Source: Corythucha ciliata
Taxonomy: Eukaryota > Arthropoda > Insecta > Hemiptera > Tingidae
Length of the DNA stretch: 64,000 bases
Direction of reading: 5' to 3'
NCBI GenBank assembly: GCA_038030265.1
Contig: CM075938.1
Span: forward strand, 52,321,189 to 52,385,188
Part shown: one piece after another, positions 11,641-23,600 of the stretch
Numbering within the stretch: the first letter of the stretch is position 1
Layout of the letters: each line of letters begins with the position of its first letter
The notes under the pieces: model-generated
Database searches by the model: none
What the model was told of the DNA's origin: nothing
What the model saw: only the letters and a program-made list of their open reading frames with translations
Position numbers and translations under genes: made by a program

Positions 11641-13560
11641 AAAAAAAATCGATTTTTTTCAATTATTAGTGGTTATTTTCGCCAAAACCTGATCCGTAAA
11701 ACCACCCAACTTGCAGCTATTTTCTCAATTTTATACGTAGAACTGAAAACATCGCAATTTTGTCATTATTTCAGCTGAAAGGCGGCTAAAGTCGGCAGTT
11801 TTGTCAATTCTTGTACACGGTGGAACAGGATAAGTGTGACCGAAAAATGGGGGTAAAAATAGGCCTTATTTGAAATCGAAAAACAGTCCGTCCCATTCAA
11901 AGGAATACTTGGGATGATTTTCAATGACGTCAAACATGCTAAAAATCACAAACCTCGCTCAAACATATTGTAGGTCAAAACAAGGATTTTGAAGAGAAAC
12001 CTCATTATTGTTTTTTAAAAAATTGCCATTTCTGCCGAAAAATCGCCGATTAACTGAAAACCCCCCTTTTGAGTAATTGAGTTATGAGGGCATCTCGCGT
12101 GTTTTTTTTTTTGCTCTTTTTCATGCATTGGTACAGTCCAAATCGAGATTTTCAGGAGTTTTAGCCTTAAATCATCAAAACTCGCCGGCTATCTCGGTTT
12201 TTGGAATTTCAGCCAAAATAGCCAAAAATGTAAACGGCAAAATTCATGGTTTTCCCACATTTTTAACCGCTGAACTAAAGAATTTTATCAATCTTATCCG
12301 AAACCGAGGAGCAGCGCAGCTCGCGGTTTTTCTCACCTTCTCACGCAGAACGGACAAAATTGAGATTGTTTTCTCGGAATTTCAGCCGCGAAATGGCCAA
12401 AAGTCACGATTTTACCCAACCTTTAACCGCAGAGCTAATTGTTTTTCTTATACAATGTAACGCGCGGAACAGGTAAATTTTTTGATTTCTTTTGGAATGC
12501 CAGCCGATGTAAATGTTGAAATCGCAGTTTTCCTGCCACTATGCCCTCCCAGAGCGGGCTAAATCCCGACTTCTTCTCAAGTTCAAGCCGTAAAATGAAC
12601 TGATTTGGGATTTTCCTCGATTTCTTACGCTGATCAGCCAGAACTGTGAAATTTATTATTTAGATTTTAGCTGCGAAATGTCTCAAGTCATAATTTTGCC
12701 CGATTTTAACAGCAGAACTGCCACACTCGCAAAATTGCAATTTGCTGGAGTTTTAGCCACGAAGCGGCGGAAAATCGAGAATTTTTCTCAATCCGATGAA
12801 GAACAACCAAAATTAATATTAGAAAATAAGGTTTTTAGCCCAAAGTCGCAATTCAAACCTCAGAACCATTCAATTTTTAAAAATTTTATCCGCAAAACAG
12901 AGCCAATTATTATTATTTTAGCAACAAGACGGCAAACTAACTGGCAGTTTTTGTCAATTTTATCCGAGAAACAGCGCAGCAACTCACGGGTTTTCAGGGG
13001 TTCTGGCTGCGAAACCGCAAAACACGCCGGATTTCCCGGTTTTATCGACGGAACAGACAGAATTCAGCTGCAAATTGGCTAAAAATATGCTAATTAATTC
13101 GTGGGTATAGAAATGAGAAAAGGCACGGACTCACGGCTAATCGAGAAAAAGCTCTAAATCACAGCCAGAAAATTGAGAAAAATCTCTTATACGCGAAATA
13201 AAAACGCTACTACGCGGCTGAAATAGGGGGAAAACGCAAATTCGCGGGTAAAATTGAGGAAAAGCGCTGATTTTCTCGGCGATTTTTAAAGGCAACTTAG
13301 TGGCCAAAATTTAGAAAAAGCGCTGATTCGCGGCCAAAATGGAGTGAAACGAAAAAATTCACCGCAAACATTGACGTAACGCCATTTCACGGCTTTTGAA
13401 GGCAGCTTTTGTGTCCTATATTGAGCAATGTCGCTAATTGACGTTTTATCAATTTTATCACTTTTGGCCACGAATTAAGAGCTTTTTCTAAATTCTACCA
13501 ACAAAGCTACAAGTGCTTACTCACGGCTCAAATTGAGAAAAAATAAACACTAAAATTTAA
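11641..13560. repeat. Long degenerate tandem array, motif B
   Basis: Units of about 34-45 bases with TTTTAGCCGCGAAA-type cores and TTTTTCTCAATTTTA spacers run for almost two kilobases. The first part (11650-13080) is in one orientation and the end (13130-13560) mainly in the other (GAGAAAAAGCGCTNATTCGCGG). Open frames of 127 and 134 codons at 12077-12460 and 12678-13082 are by-products of the repeat. They show internal periodicity and no domain. Confidence 0.8.
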
Positions 13561-13562
13561 TA

Positions 13563-13690
13563 GCGATTTCCATTCAACACACCACACAAGTGTAGTGCAG
13601 CGTCCTCTCCATAAACATGTATTTCAATTCAGAGAGGACGGGCGGAAAAAACTTACACCACACGAGTGTATTGCATTAAATGGAAAACGC
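13563..13690. mobile_element. MITE-like element, 128 bases, flanked by TA
   Basis: The left end GCGATTTCCATT and the right end AATGGAAAACGC are inverted copies, and TA lies immediately outside on both sides (13561-13562 and 13691-13692). Inside, CACACCACACAAGTGTA and ACACCACACGAGTGTA form further related segments, and GTCCTCTCC pairs with GAGAGGAC. TA flanks and the small size fit a Tc1/mariner-type non-autonomous element. A partial second copy occurs at 50645-50703. Confidence 0.7.
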
Positions 13691-14099
13691 TATAACACTA
13701 CTTAAAAAATATGTTGATGGTTTATTGTTTATTTAGCAAGTAAGGAGCTTAATAATTATAAGTAGAGATTTCCGCCCGAGCTCCAACAGGTGTAGGTCCG
13801 CCACTGCCTTCAGGGATTTTTAAGTTAGTCCCGTTTTTCTTTTAATTTAAATTGAACAATTACCAGGCCAAATTTTACGCAAATCGTTCCTTATGACACG
13901 CCGGTTTTAGTACGGCATAGAAAGGGGGGAGGGGGTGTTAAGTTCCATATTTCGCTTAAAAATTTAGTTTGATGAGAGGATTTGGCGCATTCTGCACAGA
14001 TGTGGGTAGAGTATTGTTAAAGCAGGGAGTGAGTTAACTTGTGGGGAGGCGGCATCGCTTTACAGGAGGTGGCGCGTTCTGTTTTCTGAGTTGGTGGAG
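13691..14099. other. Noncoding stretch upstream of the lipid-transfer gene
   Basis: AT-rich at first, becoming GT-rich towards 14000. No repeat unit, exon or RNA gene was recognised. Confidence 0.4.
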
Positions 14100-14670
14100 G
14101 CGGTGATTTTCAGGCGGTAACGACGGGGTGGGTCGCAATTCATTGAAGGGGGTGCACAGTAGAGTGCTCCGCTATAAAACGCCGAGTTACACCTCTACGT
14201 TGCAATTCCAGATGTTTGTCCCAGGACGGAGGGGTGATGATGGTAGGGAGGCGTGCTCCTTATCGGATAACACTCCAGGACGACACGACAGGACAACAGC
14301 TAGACGTGTCGTCTCTCTGCGGGGTGACAGCAGCGGTCTGGGGTAAAGCCGCGAGTACGGAGGACGACGAGGAACGTGTGTAAAGGTCGCGGGCCCGAAG
14401 TAGAGTCATCGAGGGAATTAAAAAGAGAAGTGGTAGGAGGCGGGCCGCGGCGCGGTGAAAGAAAAAAAACTAAAAGTGGTAGAGAGCGAACTACTCGCGG
14501 AGGCACCGCATTTCGTTCTGGCACTCGCGCGAGTAACTCGACACCGGTCCCAAGCTCTGGGGGGGTCTATTTTTAAGTTTTTTGGTCGCAACTCTCCTTC
14601 CCCCTACCCTTTTTTTCAATAGCCTGTCGGCGAAAAAAATAAATACATAAAAAGTATATTTTTAGCACCC
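14100..14670 (+). promoter_or_regulatory. CpG-rich presumed promoter/5' UTR of the SMP-C2-C1 gene
   Basis: From about 14220 to 14560 the sequence is clearly richer in CG dinucleotides than its surroundings (for example GGTCGCGGGCCCG and GGGCCGCGGCGCGG). It lies just upstream of the start codon at 14671. The T-rich 14570-14640 segment directly precedes the ATG. The transcription start cannot be placed from sequence alone. Confidence 0.45.
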
Positions 14671-17600
14671 ATGGCCGATCTCATTCCCCAGCCGATTTGG
14701 AACTGGGCGTCGGAGCGATGGAGGAGTATGGAAGACTTGGCCGATAAGATAGACGACCTCATCTGTACGTTCGAAGGAGGCGGCGATACAACCATGGACA
14801 CAGTGGCGATGTACCTTTTCGGATGGATGCTCGTCGGCTTAGTCGTAGTCGGAGCCGGCCGGTACGCCTATGCGACGTATCAAGGTCGTAAAAAGGGTTC
14901 AACCGACACCCTAGACTCTAGCAAAACAAGTTCGGACGTTAAAGAGACCGCGGCCGCATCAGCCGCCGTTTTGGCCGTTACCTCCCCGACTGTCGCCACC
15001 GCGCCACATCAGCCGGTACACGCCACCGCCGCGGTCCCCTCGTCCACCGGAGGTAAATACGTTCCACCAACTCCGCCGACGAGAAAACGCCTTGGATCCA
15101 GATCCGGCGGCGGTCCGGTCAAACCGAAACACGTATCCCTACATCCACCGCCAATCGCTACGGGTCCCGAGAGTGAGAGTGTCAAGTGGGTGAACGAATT
15201 ATTTCAATGGTTGTATTCGGATTTAGTCGTTGTCAACCACCTGCTAAGCGAATGGATTGTCTCCTTGAATGAAACGACCAAAAAATCAGTCGCTGAAGTA
15301 AGTTTTTTAATAAACAATTATTTATACCTACATTTTAAAAATTAATGACCAATATAAAAATTGCGCTATTCATTGAATATGTAAAGTGGGTTAATATGAG
15401 CTATTCAAAGCTGGAAATAGAATCAAGGTAGTTCCCTCGATTAAACAAATTGTAATTACGTTTTATATTTTAACTAATATGCAGCCCTCTCTTATTCAAG
15501 AGACCCACTTTTACCAGATTTTTTTTTTTTTTTTTTTAAATAGGAAAACATTTTGTCGCTATTCGATTCGTGAATAAGACAAAATATTATCGTGTAAACG
15601 GTTATGACGCAACACGCCGAAACGTTAGGTGTTCCTTGCTGTCATAATAACGTTAAAAGTTTCATTTTTTATCCATCACTACACTAATTAAGCGCTTGAA
15701 CAAAATTACCATCGCGTTTTTTCTTTTGCTAAAAACGCTTTGCGCTATTACGTTGTTGTCCCTGACCCAAAGTCCCCCCCATTAATTCTTCCGTCTAAGA
15801 TATAAACGAGAAAAAAAAGCAAAAAACAAAAAAAAAACGAATAGGTAGGTACATAGTTTCGAGTCTTTTAAGGCACCTTTTCATACACAGTTTTTTGAAC
15901 TTGAAAAACGATCAAAAGATTTATTTTTCTTTAAATTCACGCCTCAACGATTCTCTTTACAAGCTTCATTTAATCCCAAACGGCCATTGTTCCCTACGAA
16001 TCGTGACACCCCCCCTCACCGCACCATCACTATCCGTTTAAAAAGTTCGAAGTACTTGAATTCGAATCGAAATGCTGGGAATTGTTTTCAAGTCATCGGC
16101 TTTAGTGCGAGGGTTTTTGCGGATTGTCGACGCAGTTTGTTTGCCAAAAACACGCAATTTTCTGTGTGTGTATGAACCTGGAAAATGATGTTCCTCGACT
16201 TTCGTTTTTTGAAGTTTTTTTTCAATTAGCCGTGTCGTAAGTTGGATGCAACACACTCCATAATTTGGCGTTATGGGAGAGGAGACAGAACGGGTGAGGT
16301 GTGTAGTGTGGCGGGGAGTGGAAGCACATAACAGCGTGAGAATATTCAGAAATATTTAACGTTGAAATCTTCCTTATTTGCCCAACCGGAAGTTATAATT
16401 TTTGATGTTTAAGTTGGACTGTCGAGCGTGTAATAACCCCTTCACCGCGCCCGTGCACGCTTAAGACAAAAGGAAGTGATATCTTTGGACTGATCTATGG
16501 AACGTATAAAACCGGGCGTTGTTTGCCCTTTGCCATCTTTATCAAAGTCGAACTGAAGGCAATTTCCTCGAAAAATATGTTTACATTAAATAATTATTAA
16601 AGACGCCCGCATTAATCTGAGATTATACACGCGTTAAACTAAGTGAATCCACCCCTCCAGCCGCTCTATTACGGTCAAGTTTTCATGGAAAAGCCTTGTT
16701 GTTGCTTTTCTCCCGTAAGGTCCAGGAAACATGGAGAAATACGAGTTTTTCGCAGAACTTGGTCGCGATAAACTAGTATTTAGGGCGACAATTCAAATGT
16801 TTCCCTTCCCGCAACCCTCTTCAGAAAAGTATGTCTGTAAAACGACTGTTGGTCTCTCTATAAAATGAAATTTTAGCTTTCAAGTGCTCGATCATCAATG
16901 TATACGGTGAAGATAACCGAGTTGGGTGGGAGGCGATTCCTCTTTCGGTGACTCTCATGGCCTCACAATAAGGGCTTTCGATGTCCCAATAAGGTGGCTT
17001 ATATTACCGTGAAAAACGCTAGTTTCTCATATACTTATTAATTAAATTAATAAAGTTCCTCATTCAGGGCAGCCTCGAAAAATGACTACACTTGGCTACA
17101 AATACCCAGGCTGTAGTTTCGGCCGATTTTCTCGACTCCAAAACGTGCTATCGACCTCCGCTTGCATATATAGGACTCAGGGTTTTCGGTGGTACGGCCG
17201 CTCGCTGTTGTGCGAAATAATTCGTGAGGTTATTCTCTCCCTTTCGATTTTCGGATGACCCACGTGTGCATGGTGAAACCCCAAAGGTTCGCAGTTTCGT
17301 CAAATTTTAAATTTCGAACTTTTTCACCAAAATGGCCCTGAGGTTATTGGCCAATTATTAATATAGTTTTTTTTCGTGGTTCATGAGTCGTTTGGACAAT
17401 GCAAAACTGACAAATGCAACCGGTTTTGGCCAAAACGAACCTAACGGGGACATCATCGACCCCTCACTCGCCCCAGTCTCACAATTTCAAGTGTGAAACT
17501 GCCCCAAATCGTACTTTTCCTTAATTGGAACCACAAAACAGCCGATATTGTTCAGTACCGCCTCTTTATTCAAACGCAAAACCAGCCCAAATCGCGAATT

Positions 17601-20600
17601 TCTACCTAATTAAACCAGGAAACAGTTCAAATCACCCTTTTCCTAAAATGTATACGACAAACCCGACCATGTTTCCTGAATTCCTGTCGCAAAACCGCCT
17701 AGATCATGCTGTTTCTGAATTATTTCCGTGGAAATTTCAAATCGCACTATCCCGCCTGTTTATTTCAACCATCGCCCCCGAATTGCGCTTTTTCCTGAAT
17801 TTCTTCCGCGGAACACATTGAATTATCGCGCTTTCGAATTGGCCCAAATCACGCATTTTCTCAATTTCAACCGCAAAATATCAGAAATCGAGCTTTTCCT
17901 GAATTTCTACCGCGAAAAAGCCTAAATTGCTTTTTTCCTCAATGTCTACCGCGGAACATATCAAATTATCGCGCTTTCTCGCCTTTTTATTTGATTGCGA
18001 AGTGGGCAAAATCGTGTATTCTCGCAATTTCAACCGCGAAACATCCCAAATATGAGCTTTTCCTGAAGATCTACCGCGAAACAGCTCGAACTGGCTAAAC
18101 TGACCATTCGTGCAGCCCTGAAAAGAAACGAATCCCATCCTGAAAATGGCTTGACGAAATATTCGCGCCCCAAAATGGCAAAACTTACGATTTGCACGTA
18201 AAAAATAGCTAAAGGATAAACCTGTCTAAACAGGAAAACTGGCGATCCCTGGTCAAAATATACGGCCAAACTAGCCCTAAGCGCCCTGAAAAAGACGATT
18301 CTCACCCTAAAAATGCCTGGATAGGTGATTGGTGCCCTGGAAATGCCAAAATCGACCATTCGCGCGCCAAAAAAAGGCCAAACTGATTATTTTCGCGTTG
18401 ACTTGACTTGTACTATTCGCGCCAGATGGCCAAACTGACTCAATGCGCCCTAAAAATAGCAAAACTGACGCCTTGAAACTGCTTAAGCGGATGATTCCTA
18501 ACCTAAAAATGGCCAAACTTCGAGCCGAGAAAATAGCTAACTGGCAATTCCCGCTCAAAAATAACCAAACTGGCAACTCCTGATCCAAAAAAAACCACAG
18601 TGACCGTTCGGATTCCTAACCTAAACAATGTTGAAAATGACTGGGGTTGAGCTCGACATTCTGAAAGACATTGACATGATTCAATTCATCGAAAGCGGAA
18701 TTAGAGGTGGAATAACTCAAGCGTTACAGCAAGGCTAACACAAATACATCCCCGATACGTTTGATCCCAGCCTGGAATCTTCTTATCTATTTTACTCCGC
18801 CGTAAATAATATTTATTCTCATGGAATGGGCCAGTCCTTGGGATACGGAGGATTTGAGTGGATGAGCGAGGTGGAGATTGAAAACTTTGATGTTGCAAGC
18901 GTTCCTGACAACGGTGATACTGGTTACATATATCCACCGGTCGGATGGCTGATATTCACTATCCTACTTCACTACACGATGAGCACTCACAATTTCCATA
19001 CCTGCCGGAGAGGAAAAAGGAGCCAGGCTCTAAAATTGAAAAGAAAGTGGTGATGGTCAGTGAAATGGGAAGGGGGGGAGGCGGGTGTAATCTTAATGAT
19101 ACCAAACTATTTCGGTTATGTTTTTCGTTGCGTTCGTTTTTTTTAATTTATTATCGGAATTCAAATGTCAATCGAAGGCGAATTACTATAATGTTTGTAT
19201 ATTTAGAAAATCCTTATTTGTGAAAAGCCCTCTATTTCGAGGCTAATTTATGAGAAAAAACCACTTAAGAAAAACGCTAATTTTCAGCTCAACAAATCTT
19301 ATTCAAATTTTAGCAGCGTCTTCTAGGAACCTAGATGACGATTTTGAGCGATCGATCATCAAATTTTATAATATTCTCTTGGAATTATAAGGGTCCAACC
19401 GTTTTTACTTCGAACACATTTGTTATAATATCTTTCAAATCGCTTAACCAATCGTTTTCAAATTTTACGGTGTACATCTAGAGATGAAGACACAACTTTT
19501 GAGCCATCACTCGTCCAGATCTGTCTAGAGAAAAGAGGACGACGGACGACAGACGCCATACTGAAAATCGAGATTTAGGCCTTTTCGGGGTCCAGAAACA
19601 CGAATCTGGTGTCAGCTAAAATTTTGTTTTTGCCATTACCAAACTTCCTTCCCTACGGGAACATGAAAGTAAAATGGCCAAACTGATCATTAGAGCCGAG
19701 AAAATAGCTAAACTGGCAATTCCCGCTCAAAAATAACCAAACTGGCAACTCCTGCTCCAAAAAAAGTCACAGTGACCGTTCGGACCCTACAATGGCAAAA
19801 CTGACTATTTGCGTTCACTAAACTAAAGTGTTAAAACTAACGATCCGCTCCTGAAAAATGGCTTAACTGAGTTCGTACCCTACAATTTACTAAAATGATG
19901 GATCCGTGCGCTGAAAATATCACTGACTATTCATGAATGACGATAACGACAGTTTGTGCCGTAAAAATGGCAAATGAAAATGGCCCATAAATGGTTACAC
20001 GCACGATTCGCGTTTAGAAAAGGCCTAACAGATTATTCCTGCCCTGGAAATGGCCAAATCGAGGATTCACACGTCAAAAATGGTGAAACTGAACCTCCGC
20101 GCCTTGAAAATCTCTTGACTGACGATTCGCATCGTACCGTGATAATATTCAAAAACTGACTATTCATCGCCATAAAAATGGCATACTCGTACTGAAAATT
20201 CACACTCTAAAAATGGCCAAACTGACCATTTGCGCCCTACACAGAAGCTACAGATTTTTTTGATGACGATTCGCGCCTTCAGAATGACTTATTTGCACCC
20301 CAAAAAACGGCCCAACAAGGCTATTCGCGCCTCATTAAAACGATTAACTGATCACTGGTGTTTGCACACCAAACAAGGACCGTCCTCACTCCGTACTTTA
20401 CCAACTAATCGACCCCCTCCCCCATCAGTTCTTTCCGTGGCTTTCTATAGCTAGAATGCCGCGTTCAAACTAAAAATTCAATGTATGTGTGTGTGAAGGG
20501 GGGGGGGAGGATATTTTGATATTTTTAGGGAAACAACGGTCTGCTTTCGAGCTAAAAATGCCATTTATCCCCTCCCCCCAAATAGACGTGTTTCTCTAGG

Positions 20601-23600
20601 AAATCGAGGAAATAAACGCCACGGGTCATGACATTCATTCACTTCTTTTTATGATTGACCCGTAAACTTTATAAAGTATGGACTGACGAAGGCAAAGGAA
20701 GTGGTGAAAGATATTTGACGACCTTTAAAACCTCTTTTTTTTCAATTTTAAAATTCGGAAATGGTTGGGAGTAAAATTCGCCTTGATCAAATTTAAAGAG
20801 GCCAAGGTACATCCCCCTCACCCCACCATATTGCGTCATACAATTCCTTCTCATCGAGCAATATTTAACATACTTTGATGTGAGGTGGCTTCGCAAGGTT
20901 AATTTGTACATACACGCATACAAAAAAAGATGTCAGTGGTCGTTGTCTCGCGGTCTCAATTGTCTAAAAAGCTGTATAGTGTATTTGTTAAATGTATTCA
21001 TGTATCTAATCGTGTCTAAATAGTGATACACCGAACGAGAATTACGCAACAGGGACACGACCTTTTTTTATTATTATCGATGATTGACCGTATAAGTTAT
21101 GGAATCTAAAAGTTCAGTGGAGTACAATAGCGGTAACACTGACGTGGGGGGGGGGGGGCGAGAGATAAATATTTTTCTTTCGCGATTTAAGAAGCACACG
21201 AATCACATCTCAAAGCAAGTCGTGACTAGAGAGCTCGGAGTATTCACTTCCGGAACGAGGTGAATTGTGTACGAAATGTCTTCAACCTTCCTCCCCTTGC
21301 CTTCAGCCGTATTGGCAGTAAAAAAAAATGACATTTAAAAATAATTAACGAAGGTGTATACTGAGGGCACCGGGAACATTGCCCTTTTTTCTATTGATCG
21401 AGTCGTCGAATACGTGAGGCCCACGCACGTTTTTTTATGTGCTGGTCGTGTATAAACAAAACGTGAAAATCCACAGGAAATTATAGTGAACGATGACTGA
21501 CGGCGGTGGGGGAGGGGAGTGCTGATTGATAAATTCGATAGAGAGTGATTCAGCGCCTTCGCCCTTATATGCAAGGTTGTAAACCACCGTGAGGTCAACG
21601 CTGTAAATCAAAACCGCATAAGTCCATGAAAAAAAAAAAAACAAAAAAAACAAAAAAACTGTGCTTTGGAAAGGAAGGGGAGAGGGGAATAAAAATAAAC
21701 GTTTTGAAAGCGATATTTTTAGACGGCTACTGTTGTCATTTCGTGTGAGTTCTTCGCTAATAAAACTGCAGCCTCACTTCCTTCATAACAATAAACAAGC
21801 TATAGCATTAACAGCTCATCACGAGGGGGAGAGGAAGGGGCATTGAAAATAATTGCCCCCCCCCCCTTTCCAACCTTCAACCTCTGATCGATTCACAGTG
21901 AACCCCGTAATGAGACAATTTTCATTAGTACCCCCCCCCCCCACAGCTTCAGTACGGTTTTTTCATTTTAGGATATAGAAATGCTAGCTGGAATGCTGAG
22001 AGATTTAATCTTTCGCTATACTGCTATTTTTTAAAGGAATATTAAGCGATATTTTGAATTAATAAATTGCTTCAGAAGCACAAACTTGAAATTCCTCTAT
22101 CCATCCGGCCTTCATTTGTCCCTCTTTCACGATCTCACTCTCTCAAAACGACACATTTATGGCGAGGTTGATGTAATTGCACCAATCTGGACAAGAAGTT
22201 TGTTAAATGTGACCTTGAAAAAGCAAGATCATTGATCATCTCCCCGCCCCCTCACTTCCACTCGACCGTCTTTATATTTTCTAACGTTTAGGAAGCTCCC
22301 CATTAGCAAGAACCATTAGTTAAACAAAAAAGAGTCTGCTAAGTCGATGACTTCTAAAGATTTGAATTAAACGCTCGTTTAATCAATTTTGTCAAATTAA
22401 TTTTTCCCCTGATTTCAGCACGGCGTCGGAGTTGAATTCATTCGAGTCCTACCGGAAACTCCACCGCCGAGTATCAACAACGTTTTTTGCGAGTGTGCGG
22501 CCAATGATGACGTGGTAAGTAACCGAGAGGATTTGTGAGGCTTTCCTGTCTTCCGTTTGAAAGAAAACAAATCTCGTCTCGAAGCTGTCACTTTTTTTTG
22601 TTATTTGACGGCCTCATGGGTTGGTGGTACCCAGGAAGGGGGGGGGGGTGTAACATTACTCTTTAGAGGACTAAACATAGATCGTGACTTCCTGTGGCGA
22701 GCTGTACACGTCGAACTGTTAACAGTTGTGAGCGTGTTGCAGTGTGAGTGCGTCAAAAAAAAAAAGGAAAAAGCCCTCAAGTCCTTAAAATAAAACCTTC
22801 ATGAGTCTAATAATTCCATTTCCCGACACAAAAAAAAAAACGCTTTATTTTTGTCCTTGTAAACATCTGGTAAAGCATTTCGAGACTCCCCCTCCCCCTC
22901 CTGGCTTGATTCACTCCCCTTCATCTTCTGACCGTCGTCGTGACGTTCTAAATTTAGACGGTGACTGAATCGCATGCACTCCTCAGTCAGCCCCACCTAG
23001 TAAAAATAAATAAATCACAATAATGAAAACTATTCAAATGCCTGCGGGGTTCCTCTAACTAAGGGCGCTCGTCCACGTCTCAAAACTTGAAATCTCTTCG
23101 AAATTGAAGCCCGAAATTTCCTGTTTCGTTGAAAGTAATCCCCGAACTTGCATTTTCACTGGAATTAAGACCCGAAACTAGAATACGAACTTTCCATTAC
23201 CTGATGGGTATTCGTTAAACTGTGGGCTCTGTTGGGGCCAGCTAGACTGTTGGATCCACCGCCACGAGAAAGGCCCCAAAACTTTTTTGCTTTAACGGCC
23301 AAGGCACTAGCAATGTCGCTTAAATTATCACCGAAGACTCGAAACTTTCAATTTCGCGGATTTTCCAGCCTGGAAACTTGTAATTTTGCTCAAATTATGA
23401 CCTGAATTTGCAAACTCACGAATATTTTATAACTAATGTTGCAATAGCCCTGTTATTCGTCGGGGCAGGGTACACGGGTTAGGTGCGCAGGGTACACGGG
23501 GTCATGGGCGCAGTCGGGGATGGCTAGGCTAGCCCAGGGTCCGCAACCTCGAAAAAATTAACTCCGAAACTTGAAATTTCGCTCAAATAAGGACCGAAAA

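Larger units (their letters stand above)
15298..22418 (+). other. Intron 1 of the SMP-C2-C1 gene (7.1 kb)
   Basis: The intron is bounded by donor GAA|GTAAGT and acceptor TGATTTCAG|CAC. It holds motif arrays at 17290-18640 and 19665-20340, a polymerase relic at 18631-19060, and poly-G/C runs such as 21146-21158 and 21931-21942. The stretches 15350-17280 and 20460-22400 show no recognisable feature. An isolated intronic gene cannot be excluded. Confidence 0.75.

Noticed and set aside
12077..13082. Two plus-strand open frames of 127 and 134 codons
   Set aside because: Both are made of motif B units, with no conserved protein features.
14128..14576. Open frames in the CpG-rich region before the lipid-transfer gene
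   Set aside because: Arg/Gly-rich translations typical of CG-rich 5' UTR. The conserved protein begins at 14671.
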